A stretch of 64,000 nt of DNA from Bdellovibrio bacteriovorus (lineage in GTDB: Bacteria > Bdellovibrionota > Bdellovibrionia > Bdellovibrionales > Bdellovibrionaceae): contig NZ_LUKF01000017.1 of the NCBI RefSeq assembly GCF_001592755.1, positions 124,001 to 188,000 of the forward strand, read 5' to 3'. How positions within the stretch are numbered: the stretch's first letter is position 1; each line of letters opens with the position of its first letter. Shown in pieces: positions 16,052 to 26,600 of this stretch. The notes under the pieces are model-generated. The model saw only the letters and a list, made by a program, of their open reading frames with translations, was not told where the DNA came from and made no database searches. Both the position numbers and the translations under genes were made by a program.

Positions 16052-18427
16052 TCACCCTGCCGGTAGCAGGGGAGTTCCCGAAGGTTTAATAGGAAATTTA
16101 TTCCAGCGAGGAAGATCCACTCCCAAAGCGACTTTCAAAACATCGTTCACATCATCGACAAAGTGGAATTGAATACTGCGACGAATCTCTTCAGGTATTT
16201 CGCGAAGATCTTTTTCGTTTTTAGTACACATGATGATCTCTCGCACACCCGCACGGTGAGCTGCGATCACTTTTTCTTTAATTCCACCCACGGGCATGAC
16301 GCTTCCACGTAAAGAAATCTCTCCGGTCATGGCAAGCTTCGGATCCACGGGTTTATTTAAGAGCAACGACGCAATCGACGTCAACATTGTCACGCCTGCG
16401 GAAGGTCCATCCTTCGGGATAGCACCGGCAGGTACGTGGACGTGCACGTCCTTCTTACTGAAATCCATCAATGGATCCATAAGAACTAATCGCGACTTCA
16501 ATAAACTCAGAGCGATCTTTGCAGACTCTTGCATCACTTCGCCCAGTTGACCTGTCAAGAGGAGCTGACCGGTGCCAGGCATTGAAGCAGACTCGACAAA
16601 AAGAATGTCGCCACCCACTGGTGTCCACGCAAGACCAGTGACCACGCCAGGAGGCAAAAGACTTTCAATCATGTCTGATGAGAATCTTTCTGCGCCTAGA
16701 ATTTCTTCTAAGTCCTTGACGTTGACGGTCAGCGTTTTATCCGGCGACTTCACAAGTTTCAAACTCATGAACTTACAGATCGTTGCAATTTTTCTTTGCA
16801 GATCCCGCACGCCCGCTTCGCGTGTGTAGTGAGTTAATAATTTCACCATCGCGTCGTCGGTGATCTTAAGGGATTCTTCACTTAAGCCGTGTTCGCGAAG
16901 TTGTTTCGGCCACAGGTACTTCAGCGCAATTTGTTTTTTCTCGTCCAAAGTGTAACCCGTTAAATCAACGACTTCCATCCGATCTAATAGAGGCAGGGGA
17001 ATGCCCTCTAAAGAGTTGGCCGTCGCGATAAAGAACACTTTAGATAGGTCAAAAGGCGTATCTAAATAGTGATCTTGGAACGTGTTGTTTTGTTCGGGAT
17101 CCAAAACCTCTAGCATGGCCGCCGCAGGATCGCCACCAAAGCCGCGAGTCAATTTATCGATCTCGTCCAGAATGAAAACAGGATCGTTTTCGCCCGCTTT
17201 TTTAATCCCTGCGATAATTCTTCCGGGCAGAGCGCCAATATAAGTACGACGATGGCCGCGAATTTCGGCATCATCACGCACACCACCTAAGCTGACGCGA
17301 ACATATTTTTTACCTAAAGCGCGCGCAATACTTTTGCCTAAAGAAGTTTTACCGACACCCGGAGGGCCGATGAAAAGCAAGATCGAGCCTTGATGAGTTT
17401 TGCGTAACTTCATCACCGCTAAATGTTGCAAGATACGGTTTTTAATTTTCTCTAAACCGTAGTGGTCTTCATTAAGAATCTTTTCCGCTTCTTCAAGATC
17501 AATCTCTTTTTTAGGTGAAGATTTGCTCCAAGGTAAATCCAGCATCAATTCCAAATGCGTGCGAATCATCTGATGTTCAGGTGATGCCGAGTTGATGGTT
17601 TCAAGACGCTTCAACTGGCTGCGCGCCAGATCTAACGCTTCAGGCGTCATGCCGGCTTTTTCAATACGCTCTTTAAATTTAGCGTACATGTCTTCGCCTT
17701 CACCTTCGCCAAGCTCTTCACGGATCACGCGCATTTGTTCACGCAAGATGGTTTCTTTCTGGGTTTGTTGAAAGTTTTCATTTAATTTATCGCGAATGCC
17801 GCGCTGGATTTTTAGACGCTCTTTCAGCTCTTGCAAGCGATCTAAAAGTTTTAAAGTGCGATCACGAAGAACATTGATTTGCAAAATCTCTTGCTTTTCG
17901 GTGATGGCGATATCCGCATAAGCCGCACACATATTGGTGAGCGTTGCCAGATCTTCAATTTCAGTCAGCATTTCTTTGACTTGACGAGTGTTTCCAGGAA
18001 GCAGATCCAGCAATTCATCGCTTAGAATGCGCAGACTGGATAACAAAGCCTCTTCCGTTTTTTTATCCATGCTGCCAACGTCTTCCAGACTTTCGCTCTG
18101 CACTTCAAAAAAACCTTCCTGATCACGGCTTTGCACCACGCGAACGCGCTGATGCGCCTTCACGAATATATTGTAGCTTCCATCTTCATCCATACGGAAG
18201 GATTCGACTTTAGCAAGCGTTCCCACTTGATAAAGATCTTCCATTTTCTCCACATTATCGTGGGGACTTTTTTGTGTTAGAAGGACTACCCAGTGATTTT
18301 CACGAAGAGCTTTTTGCAGGGCAGATATGCTTTTTTCTCTACCTACTCGAAGCGGCATGCTGATGTCGGGAAACAACACTGAATTCTTCAATGGGATCAC
18401 GGGGATAAAACCTGAGACGTAAGACAT
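16052..18427 (-). CDS. lon: ATP-dependent protease Lon (LonA type)
   Basis: A 791-residue protein starting MSYVSGFIPVIPLKN. This start is supported by GAGGTCC upstream and by the family N-terminus; the frame stays open 23 codons further up. Order: N-terminal substrate domain (1-200), coiled middle (200-300), AAA+ module with Walker A GPPGVGKT (354-361) and Walker B VFILDEIDKL, and C-terminal protease with PKDGPSAG (catalytic Ser) and GGIKEKVIAA (catalytic Lys). It degrades misfolded and short-lived regulatory proteins in the cytoplasm. Length and motifs are normal. It appears monocistronic and converges with the OmpA-like gene. Confidence 0.97.
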   Translation of the reverse strand: MSYVSGFIPVIPLKNSVLFPDISMPLRVGREKSISALQKALRENHWVVLLTQKSPHDNVEKMEDLYQVGTLAKVESFRMDEDGSYNIFVKAHQRVRVVQSRDQEGFFEVQSESLEDVGSMDKKTEEALLSSLRILSDELLDLLPGNTRQVKEMLTEIEDLATLTNMCAAYADIAITEKQEILQINVLRDRTLKLLDRLQELKERLKIQRGIRDKLNENFQQTQKETILREQMRVIREELGEGEGEDMYAKFKERIEKAGMTPEALDLARSQLKRLETINSASPEHQMIRTHLELMLDLPWSKSSPKKEIDLEEAEKILNEDHYGLEKIKNRILQHLAVMKLRKTHQGSILLFIGPPGVGKTSLGKSIARALGKKYVRVSLGGVRDDAEIRGHRRTYIGALPGRIIAGIKKAGENDPVFILDEIDKLTRGFGGDPAAAMLEVLDPEQNNTFQDHYLDTPFDLSKVFFIATANSLEGIPLPLLDRMEVVDLTGYTLDEKKQIALKYLWPKQLREHGLSEESLKITDDAMVKLLTHYTREAGVRDLQRKIATICKFMSLKLVKSPDKTLTVNVKDLEEILGAERFSSDMIESLLPPGVVTGLAWTPVGGDILFVESASMPGTGQLLLTGQLGEVMQESAKIALSLLKSRLVLMDPLMDFSKKDVHVHVPAGAIPKDGPSAGVTMLTSIASLLLNKPVDPKLAMTGEISLRGSVMPVGGIKEKVIAAHRAGVREIIMCTKNEKDLREIPEEIRRSIQFHFVDDVNDVLKVALGVDLPRWNKFPIKPSGTPLLPAG

Positions 18428-18631
18428 CGAGGACCTCTTTTCCAACCCCAAAAGGGTTAATTGTAACAAACATGAGCACGATATAAATTTCGTCAAGTCG
18501 GACGTCCCAATTTCTTACAGAAACTGAGAAGTCCGCGGTTTAGCCCAGGAATGTTCTCGACACTCTTAGTTTAACATTGTGCGGTTGGAAAGAAGGGCGG
18601 TTTCGCTAGCCCTGCAATAAAACAAAAGCTG

Positions 18632-19519
18632 TTACGCTTTAAATCCGTCTATCAGTGCGATATCTCGAGTGAGCCCTGCGAAAGGACCACAATAGACGAT
18701 TTCTTCGAGCCAAGCGGTTTCTGCCGCGACCTCATCTTTAAAAATTATTTTGGACCAGAAACGATTTGTGCTGTCCCAGCTATAGCCTCGACCTTTGAGG
18801 TGATCCTTGGATTCAAAGGGAGCTGAACTCGCAATGACATGGGCCATGGGACGACGAGCATTTCCTAAAAGTTCGGCCAAATAAGGCTTGTGACTTTTTG
18901 AATCTGAAAGGCTCAAAAGATATAAAAGTGCATCAACATCGTTGATCGCACGATGTGAATCCGTAAAGAACCCGTGATAGATATTTAAAAGTTCCAGCTT
19001 CGAACTTGTGAAACCCTTTGTGCTCCAGTCGATTTGTTTTAGCGAACATGCCCACACTCTTTCTGCAGAAACTTTGGATTTGCGATCAATGAAAGGGCGA
19101 TCAAAGCGGGCGTTGTGAGCAATAATAACAGAAGACTCTTCAAGCAGGGCATTGACTTCGGTCCAATCAATATTCTGTCCCGCAACCATTTCGTCGGTGA
19201 TTCCTGTGAGCTCGGTGATTTCTGGAGTGATGGGTTTTCCCGGATCTTGAAAACTAGAATAAGATTTTCCTAACGTCAGAATTTCTCCGGAATTTCTGTT
19301 AAAGAGAAACTGACGTAAGCCAATTTCAATAATGCTATCTTCGGATTGATTTAAGCCTGTTGTTTCCACATCCAGAACAACACCCACTCGCACAACGTCG
19401 CTGTTGTTCTTGGCCCACTCAGGCGTGGCATAAGGGGGCGTTTGTGCTGGACAACCTTCAAGACGTTTCAGTGTGACAGTGTTTCCATCCTCTGACTTAC
19501 CAATCCAACGAAATGCCAC
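18632..19519 (-). CDS. DnaQ-like 3'-5' exonuclease (DEDDh) with extra C-terminal region
   Basis: A 296-residue protein with a GTG start preceded by GGAGAA. The exonuclease core (about 43-210) shows VVLDVETTGL (Asp50, Glu52), TGITDEMV, IIAHNARFDRPF and HRAINDVDALLYLL, which are the DEDDh metal and base residues. About 40 residues precede the core. About 85 follow, with HLKGRGYSWDSTNRFWSK, which resembles a short single-strand-binding or BRCT-replacing module seen in stand-alone exonucleases of this type. It is likely a DNA or RNA repair exonuclease rather than the polymerase III proofreader. It is divergent from the AraC regulator. Confidence 0.85.
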   Translation of the reverse strand: MAFRWIGKSEDGNTVTLKRLEGCPAQTPPYATPEWAKNNSDVVRVGVVLDVETTGLNQSEDSIIEIGLRQFLFNRNSGEILTLGKSYSSFQDPGKPITPEITELTGITDEMVAGQNIDWTEVNALLEESSVIIAHNARFDRPFIDRKSKVSAERVWACSLKQIDWSTKGFTSSKLELLNIYHGFFTDSHRAINDVDALLYLLSLSDSKSHKPYLAELLGNARRPMAHVIASSAPFESKDHLKGRGYSWDSTNRFWSKIIFKDEVAAETAWLEEIVYCGPFAGLTRDIALIDGFKA

Positions 19520-19620
19520 GGAATTCTCCTCGAAATAGGGTCTTCCGAGTCTGGCACATTTTCTTTCGCTTCTCAATAATCATTGCCCCGGGTGAAAACA
19601 AAGTTTTATTCTCTTTCGGT

Positions 19621-20481
19621 ATGCCTAAAAAGAATCTTTCGAAACCTGTCCCTTTAGAAGAGCTTGGAAACCAGCTTGCACAGCGCGGTGATATACGTGT
19701 GGAGCGTTTGGAAGAGCGCTTGGAGCCACGCGTTCCATTTCCTCATCGGCATGACTACTTCCAACTGCTTGTTGTGTACGCAGGTCGAGGATGGCATGAG
19801 ATTGATTTCCAGCGCCATCCAGTGCGTGCTCCGCAAGTTTTTATGATGAAGCCAGGGCAAGTGCATTCTTGGAAGCTTGCCGCCAATTCCAAAGGCATCA
19901 TTGTCGAATTTACCGAAGAATCTTTGCCGAAAAACTCGTTTTTATTAGACCTTGTTCCGAAAGCTTTTGCCTTGCCCGATGTTTGGAAACTTGGAAAGTC
20001 TGAGTTTGCGGTGTGGAAAAATAAATTAGAGGTCATGCGGAACGAATACGAAAGTCGCCCTTCATATTACGAGGCCTGCCTGCAAAACCATGTGGGACTT
20101 TTGTTGATTCAGGCTCTTCGTACCCAAGGCGAGAGTGTTTCTTTTCATGGCGGGATCGCCGATCAATTTAAAGATTTGGTAGAGCAGCACTTTCGAAAAG
20201 AACATGGCCTTTCATTTTACGCCAAAGAATTAAAGATCACGCCGAAGCAGCTTTCAGCGGTTCTTCAACAGAAACTTCATCGTTCTGCTAAAGAAATTAT
20301 TGCCGAAAGATGTTTGCTGGAAGCAAAACGAATGTTGGCTTATTCGGCGACACCGGTCGCGGATATCGGTTATGCATTGGGCTTTGATGATCCCAATTAT
20401 TTCAGTCGATTTCTAAGACAGAATTTGCGGATGAACGCTTCCTTGTTTCGGGAGGAAGCGCAAAAGAAGAAGGGGAATTAG
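19621..20481 (+). CDS. AraC-family transcriptional regulator with cupin sensor domain
   Basis: A 286-residue protein. The ATG at 19621 (MPKKNLSKPV) starts a normal family N-terminus; the frame stays open upstream into the exonuclease gene. Residues 35-130 are a cupin-type arm: PFPHRHDYFQLLVVYAGRGW and FMMKPGQVHSW. The C-terminal ~100 residues hold two helix-turn-helix units ending in the family signature VADIGYALGFDDPNYFSRFL. The ligand is unknown. It converges with a small membrane-protein gene, and the stops overlap by 4 nt. Confidence 0.9.
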   Translation: MPKKNLSKPVPLEELGNQLAQRGDIRVERLEERLEPRVPFPHRHDYFQLLVVYAGRGWHEIDFQRHPVRAPQVFMMKPGQVHSWKLAANSKGIIVEFTEESLPKNSFLLDLVPKAFALPDVWKLGKSEFAVWKNKLEVMRNEYESRPSYYEACLQNHVGLLLIQALRTQGESVSFHGGIADQFKDLVEQHFRKEHGLSFYAKELKITPKQLSAVLQQKLHRSAKEIIAERCLLEAKRMLAYSATPVADIGYALGFDDPNYFSRFLRQNLRMNASLFREEAQKKKGN

Positions 20482-20660
20482 AATTTATCCATAGGGTGCA
20501 CTTTAGCTTTTGCGCCCTCATTGTGGCTTTGTTCTGCATCTAAAGCCACTTTGCCTGTGATTCCAACCCACTCAGGGAAAAACACGGCCAAGACAGCGTA
20601 TGCCAGAACGCTGATAACCACGATAGCAATACTTCCCATTATAAAAATACCTGTACTCAT
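20478..20660 (-). CDS. Small single-pass membrane protein
   Basis: A 60-residue protein. The ATG at 20660 follows GGAGCTGAGG, a good site. One membrane helix (about residues 5-28, IFIMGSIAIVVISVLAYAV) is followed by a polar tail containing DAEQSHNEGAKAK. No family recognised. The clear ribosome site and the helix argue for a real gene. Confidence 0.65.
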   Translation of the reverse strand: MSTGIFIMGSIAIVVISVLAYAVLAVFFPEWVGITGKVALDAEQSHNEGAKAKVHPMDKF

Positions 20661-20805
20661 AAAAACCTCAGCTCCTATCATATAGTGATCCGCTATTTTT
20701 GGCTATGGATAAATCTCTGATTCACTAGCACTTTTTTCCTAAAACCCTGGTTTTTCCTCCTATCTTTTACCTCTAATTCTTGTTTCAATAGGGTCGAGGA
20801 CGCAT

Positions 20806-21051
20806 ATGGCTAAAGATTTATTGGATTTGCATGGTTTTAAGTCAGACGAAGTTGAAGATGCAATTGACGCATTTTTGATGAGACTCTCGAACTCAAATTT
20901 AAAACGTGCTCGGATTATGACGGGAAAAGGGTCCGGGGTTGTGAAATCTGTCGCGATCAAATACCTAAAGATGGCGGGCTATCCGTGGCAGTACGAGCGT
21001 CTTCCTAATGGCAAACAAAATGAAGGCTGTCTGATCATTTTTCTTGAGTAG
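20806..21051 (+). CDS. Smr-domain protein
   Basis: An 81-residue stand-alone Smr domain with GAGGA before the ATG. It has the family DLHGF near the start and RARIMTGKGSGVVKSVAIKYLK, corresponding to the conserved GKGSG loop. Smr domains, known from the C-terminus of MutS2, bind or nick DNA or cleave mRNA on collided ribosomes. It lies four bases upstream of an HExxH protein, itself overlapping a third gene, so the three probably form one operon (20806-22308). Confidence 0.82.
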   Translation: MAKDLLDLHGFKSDEVEDAIDAFLMRLSNSNLKRARIMTGKGSGVVKSVAIKYLKMAGYPWQYERLPNGKQNEGCLIIFLE

Positions 21052-21055
21052 TTAT

Positions 21056-22003
21056 ATGAAAAAAACAAATAAAAAAGGGCGCGGTCCCCAAAAAGAAGTT
21101 CAAGCTTTCCTCAGTGACATCACTCTTCTTTCCTCTATCCCCATTAATAAGAAATTTTCTAAACAAGCTGTTCCTGAATATCCTTTCGATGAACAGCTTT
21201 TGTCATTGAGTTCGATCTATCGTACCAGCCGAAAGCTATTTCTAAAACAAGGTGGAAGCTTTGTTCCCCGTGTTTGTTCGACGATGCGCTCTTTAAGTTC
21301 TCCGGATTTATTTCAGAGTGAGTTGCAATTCAGTCCACTCGCTTCAGAAATGACTTGGTTTAAAGATCACTGGCAAGAGGTGTATGATCCAGAAGTTCTG
21401 GTGAGTGCGATGACGGCGTTCAATCAGATTTCTCTGTATCACGAACAGAATCATCGCATCCTTTGGAATCTTTTGCCGCGGGCTCCTGAAGAGCAGCGTG
21501 ATTTCTGTCGGTATTTGAATTTTGCAGAAAGCCTGGTGATTACTTTGGATTTGATTCTCGGGGATCAAATCGGAAAGAAATATTCTGACATCTTTGAACG
21601 TTTGAAAAGTATTTACCGTCCTGCGGGAGCAGACGCTTGGTCACTGAAATCTTCCGAGCAGTACCGTCAGTATCTTCTGGCTGTGATGTACGTAAGCTAC
21701 CTTGCTTTAGAGCTTGTTCATCACGAAGACATTCCCAAAGCATTGGATTATGTTCTGCCGGGCCAAAAGAAAATCAATAAGGACGCTGTCGAGCGCGGTT
21801 TAGAGCTGAGCGAGCTCTTTACTTTAAATACGAATCTGCAATGGCAAAAAAGATATTGGAAGCAGGCCCAGGAACAGCTTTTCTTGTATCATAAAAATTC
21901 CAAGGAAGACGTTCATTATCTACCCGAAGATCCCTTGGACTTCGAAGAGGAATTCGTCATCGCCCAAAGGGTCTTAAACTATTTTTTGGATGAAAAATCA
22001 TGA
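21056..22003 (+). CDS. Unknown protein with an HExxH motif
   Basis: About 315 residues starting MKKTNKKGRG; a TTG four codons upstream is an alternative. A basic N-terminal tail precedes a mostly helical domain. LYHEQNHRILW contains HEQNH (His129, Glu130, His133), the zinc-metallopeptidase HExxH pattern. Glu158 in NFAESLVITL, 25 residues later, is a plausible third ligand of gluzincin type. HExxH occurs by chance fairly often, so catalysis is only a suggestion. No family recognised and no signal peptide. It lies between an Smr gene and a small helical gene, with near-zero spacing on one side and a 4-nt overlap on the other. Confidence 0.6.
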   Translation: MKKTNKKGRGPQKEVQAFLSDITLLSSIPINKKFSKQAVPEYPFDEQLLSLSSIYRTSRKLFLKQGGSFVPRVCSTMRSLSSPDLFQSELQFSPLASEMTWFKDHWQEVYDPEVLVSAMTAFNQISLYHEQNHRILWNLLPRAPEEQRDFCRYLNFAESLVITLDLILGDQIGKKYSDIFERLKSIYRPAGADAWSLKSSEQYRQYLLAVMYVSYLALELVHHEDIPKALDYVLPGQKKINKDAVERGLELSELFTLNTNLQWQKRYWKQAQEQLFLYHKNSKEDVHYLPEDPLDFEEEFVIAQRVLNYFLDEKS

Positions 22004-22308
22004 GAATAAGACAAGTAGGATTTTCTTCTCGATTAAAAGCGCATCGAAAAATTCTGACGTTGGAAACTTTGAAGTTTATTGTCGAGTATTTTAAAGATCG
22101 CGATGCACGTCTTGCGGCTTTACGCTCCGGCGTTCCTGAAAACTACGCTTCTCGACAAGGAGCATGGTTGAAAAAACATGCCATTGTCCTTGCCGCAATG
22201 GAAACAGAAATTGATGACAGAGATCAACTTCGTTTGGAAAAAGCCTTGGCTGAGATTGAAAAGCAAATGGACGTCTGCAAAGAAATTTTGAATCTTCAAG
22301 ACTTCTAA
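22000..22308 (+). CDS. Small helical protein, terminase-small-subunit-like pattern
   Basis: A 102-residue protein whose ATG overlaps the TGA of the HExxH gene (22000-22003). The segment FKDRDARLAALRSGVPENYAS followed by QGAWLKKHAIV recalls the N-terminal helix-turn-helix of phage terminase small subunits, which read as ...AALRAG then YSEKTA. The rest is a charged helix. No phage genes are nearby, so a chromosomal DNA-binding role is more likely (inference). Its stop overlaps the convergent gene by 4 nt. Confidence 0.6.
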   Translation: MRIRQVGFSSRLKAHRKILTLETLKFIVEYFKDRDARLAALRSGVPENYASRQGAWLKKHAIVLAAMETEIDDRDQLRLEKALAEIEKQMDVCKEILNLQDF

Positions 22309-23267
22309 TTTTGCGCCGGTTCCTGATGCGCTTTTTCAATATCCCGAGTAAAAAGTCTTAAGACCCAAGCATCGTTTAAGCGCACTTGTGAGTTGGAGAT
22401 GTTCATTTTTACTTGTGAGCGGTAGTTCGGATCATACCCTAACTGCTTGGCATCGATCCCGGAGGCTGCAAAGAACTTTTGCATTTCCTGAGCCGCTTCA
22501 TCCGCATTGTAGGTGTCGCTGTGATTAATATTTTTTTCCATCTGCTCGCAGAAGCTCAGTGTGTTCGGGTCCCGAGCCAGCTCTGGTTTTTGTGCGACCG
22601 CACGGGCTAAGTAGTGCAAGTTGTAAGTTTTTTGAAGAATCTCATCCATCGCCCGTGTGTTTTCTTTTAAAAAACCTCCAGCACGGTAGATCTCGTAATA
22701 GAACTCCGCCTTTTTCAAAAGAGAAGGATCTTTCTGTTCTTCTGATTTCAGAATCATATCAACTGCATTCGACATTCCCGGAGCTCGGAAGACGTAGCGA
22801 AGGATGGGAGCTGCGGATTCAACTAAGGGATCTTTTTCGCCTTTTGCTAGACTGTGAAAAAAAGTTTTTGCACTGGCGTTTGTGGGATCGCGAAGAAGAT
22901 GACTTTCAGAAGCCTTCCCTAAGTTGTGGCAAGTTTCAATAAGCGGCTTCCGAGAATCTGTAAAATCCTCTAAAAGCACCTTCGCTGTGTGTTCAGCTAA
23001 AGCGTCTTGATTTGAGTTTTGTTGACGAGTTAGGTCTTTCTCTGTGGCATCCGACGTCGTCGTTAGCTGGGAGTTTTCAACAGCAGATGTGTGATTTACC
23101 ATGCTTGTTTTTGCAGCAGTTGTTTTTAAGGCGGGCGGAGTGAGCCCTTGTCGGATCTCAAAAGCCGAAGGCAGTTTCGAAAGCCCCCATAGAGCTAGAC
23201 CGACGAATATCACAGCCAGAATCGCAATACTGGCTCCTAATGTCTTTAGAACACTCTTGAGTTTCAT
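22305..23267 (-). CDS. Membrane-anchored periplasmic protein, unknown
   Basis: A 320-residue protein. The ATG at 23267 follows GAGGAG; an ATG 20 codons upstream lacks this. One membrane helix near the N-terminus (about residues 12-33, ASIAILAVIFVGLALWGL) is followed by a Thr/Ser/Gln-rich linker (45-90) and a helical domain of about 200 residues with three or four scattered cysteines. This suggests an inner-membrane anchor with a periplasmic domain. No family recognised. Confidence 0.65.
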   Translation of the reverse strand: MKLKSVLKTLGASIAILAVIFVGLALWGLSKLPSAFEIRQGLTPPALKTTAAKTSMVNHTSAVENSQLTTTSDATEKDLTRQQNSNQDALAEHTAKVLLEDFTDSRKPLIETCHNLGKASESHLLRDPTNASAKTFFHSLAKGEKDPLVESAAPILRYVFRAPGMSNAVDMILKSEEQKDPSLLKKAEFYYEIYRAGGFLKENTRAMDEILQKTYNLHYLARAVAQKPELARDPNTLSFCEQMEKNINHSDTYNADEAAQEMQKFFAASGIDAKQLGYDPNYRSQVKMNISNSQVRLNDAWVLRLFTRDIEKAHQEPAQN

Positions 23268-23410
23268 AAGATTCTCCTCTGAAAGTGAGTTCAACCATGC
23301 TTTTCGTAAGCGAGCAATGGAGGCCAAATGATACAGGCTGTTATATTCATTCTTTTAATAATGAGGGGTTGACGCTGCGACGCTTTCAACCTATACCTTA
23401 ACTTCCTTGT

Positions 23411-23487
<77 letters not shown>

Positions 23488-23489
23488 AT

Positions 23490-23523
23490 AAAGGCTCGAA
23501 GGTAAACCTTCGGGCCTTTTCCA
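23490..23523 (+). terminator. Terminator of the initiator tRNA gene
   Basis: A 13-bp stem with one wobble (23490-23502 with 23507-23519) has a TAAA loop and ends in T's. It begins three bases after the tRNA CCA. Confidence 0.9.
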
Positions 23524-23679
23524 TTTTTAAATCTAGACATTCTATTTTCAACCTTCCGAACGCATTGTTGTTCCTCACATTGCTTTTTAATTCCGTTGCG
23601 GCATTCTTTTTTGGCTCCTTCGTGCTTTGCCCTAAGCTAAAGCATAGCTCGAGGTGCAACCTTATGACTCCCACGAAAA

Positions 23680-26600
23680 ATGAAGATAATGGAACTCGCG
23701 AAGTCGCAGTTGCTGAAAGAGTGCAAGGAACAAATCTTATCTACATGGGAAACGCGTTGTCGCAAAAAAGTTCCGGCGGCGAATAATCTTGCGACAAGTG
23801 CTTTGCGAAACTCTCTTCCCAAATTTTTGGATGAGCTGATTCATTCCTTAGAATATCCGCAACCACAAAAACATTTTCTTGATGATGAAAGAAGAATGGC
23901 TACCGAACATGGTCAGGAAAGAAGTGAGCATCCGGGGTACAATCTTTCTCAGGTTATCGATGAATACTATATTCTTCGCCAGGTTTTATTTGAAGTCCTA
24001 GAGAGCAAATTAAAGCTGAGCTCTGAAGCGCGAGACATTATTTTAGATGCGATCAGTGTGGGTGTAAGAAATGCCGCGATCGAGTTCGCTTCGCGAAAAC
24101 ACCAGGAATATCAATCCACCAACGAAAGTCTGCGCACCAGTGAAGAACAATTCCGTCTTGTCGTTGAAGGCGTGAAGGACCATGCGATCATTTGCACGAA
24201 CCCAAAAGGAGACGTCATTTATTGGAGTCCCGGAGCGGAAAATCTTTTGGGGTGGAAAAGTGAAGAGATGCTGGGGCGAAGTGGGTCTCGAATTTTTATC
24301 CCCGAGGATCGCGAAAAAGGTGTCGACATTGAAGAAATGAGAACCGCTATTGCTCAAGGGATGGCTGAAGACAATCGGTGGCATATTAGAAAAGACAATT
24401 CCCGGTTTTTTGCGACCGGCGTGATGAATCCACTTAGAAATTCGCGCGGACAGCTAGTCGGTTTTGTTAAAGTCTTACGCGACTTTACCGAGAAAATGAT
24501 CACACAAGAGAATCTAAAAAAAGAAACTTCGGAATCCCAGGCCGCACTAAAAACCTTAAATGAGTTGGTGATGCAAGCCCCTGTGGCAATGGTACTGGTT
24601 ATGGAACCTGAATACAGATTTGTGATTGCCAATCCTGCCTATGAAAAAATTGTGGGCCGTAAAGTTACCGGTAAAACTGTGTTTGAGTCTTTTACTGCAG
24701 AGGAAGTCGGGCATTTTGTTCCGATTGTAAATAACGTCATTAAAACCGGAACACCTTTTGTGGGTAAAGAGATTCGGGTGTCTCTTCCTGACGAAAAAGG
24801 AATTCCTCAGAATTTTTATGTGAATCTTTCTTATCATCCTTTTGTCGAAAGCGACGGTGTTATCCGAGGCGTTTTCACTGTTGTTCAAGACGTGACGGAA
24901 CAGGTTGAATCCCGAAAAGAACTAGAGTTGGCCAATCAGAAGTTGCAGGCCATACTAGATCGTGCACCGATGGGCATTTCGTTCATCGAGGCTCCGGCAG
25001 GCAAAATGATTTTGATGAACAATCAGGCACGCACCATCCTTGGACATGAGTCCCACGTGAAAGAGGGCTATCATCAATATGGAAAAATGGGCGCGATTCA
25101 CAAAGATGGTTCTCCTTATTCTGCAGAAGAGTATCCAACCGTCAGGGCTTTCAAGAATGGCGAAACTATCATCGATGAAGATATGACCTATGTGCGACCT
25201 GACGGAAAGAAAATTGATCTTTCCGTCAGTGCCGGACCCATTATCAACCATGATGGGGAAATCAGTGGTGCGGTCGGAACTTTTTTTGATGTCACAGAAC
25301 GAAATCGTCTGCGCGCAGAATTGGAAGAGCGGGAAGAGAATTTCAGAGCTATTTTCACCCAAGCCGCCTCGGGGATCGCACGTATGTCCACCTCCAGTCG
25401 TTGGGAACTGGTGAATGAGAGACTTCTTGATATTCTTCAGTACTCGTTACCCGAACTCACCCAGAAAACGTGTATTGAGATGACCCATCCCGACGACGCA
25501 GGAATCGAGCTTCATCATCTTGAAGAGTTGAAGGCCGGCAAATATGACAGCTTTTCGATGGAATTACGTTATTTGCGAAAAGATGGAAACTACGTCTGGG
25601 TGCATCTGACAAAATCCATTGTTCGTGATTCGCAAGGGGCCGCCAAATACTATATTTCTGTTATCGAAGATATCACTCAACGCAAAAAGCTTGAAGAAGA
25701 GCTGCACAGAGCAAAGCTGGCTGCCGATCGAGCCAGCGCCTCTAAGTCGGCCTTTCTTGCGAACATGAGTCACGAGATTCGCACGCCAATGACGGCGGTT
25801 CTGGGGTTTACCGAAATTTTAAAAGACTCGACACTCACGCAGTCAGAAAGAATGGATGCGATTGCTCGCATCGATAATAGCGGGCGGGCTTTGCTTCGTC
25901 TTATTGACGATATTTTGGATATTTCAAAAATTGAAGCGGGCAGACTGGATATTCAAAAGTCGCGCTTTTCTCCCGTCGCTATCGTTTCTGAAATCGTTTC
26001 GTTTATGCGGGTGAATGCAGAAAGAAAAGGCGTTTCCCTGAAATTAAAGTTAGATGCCAGTGTGCCCAGTGAGGCCACCTCCGATCCTGGGCGTCTTCGT
26101 CAAATCCTGGTAAATCTTATCGGGAATGCCATCAAGTTCACCTCTGAAGGCGAAGTGGTCGTGAGTGTCAAAGCCGAGGCCTCGCGATATTTGATTTTCA
26201 GTGTGTGCGACACGGGCATTGGAATTTCTGAACAAGATCTAAAAAATCTTTTTAAACCTTTTGCACAGGCGGACGGTTCTATTACGCGAAAATTTGGAGG
26301 GACCGGCCTGGGGTTGGTTCTGTCGCGAAGACTGGCAGAGACTTTGGGCGGAAGTCTTGAGGTTTCTGAAAGTGTTGTCGGGAAAGGAACCACCTTCGTC
26401 GTGCGAATTGATGCGAAACCTTTTAGTTACACGGATCAACCCACGATCTATGTTGCCAACGAAGCCAAAGATGCCGGTTCGAATCAGCTTGAACTGGTAA
26501 ATGTGCGTGTGTTGCTGGCCGAAGATGTGGTTGATAATCAGGTTCTGCTGAGTAAGTATTTAGAAAAAGCGGGAGCGCAAATAGCTTTCGCGAATAATGG

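Noticed and set aside
22000-22308. Prophage remnant based on terminase-small-subunit resemblance
   Set aside because: No capsid, portal, tail, integrase or attachment site is visible nearby, and the similarity is confined to a short helical segment.
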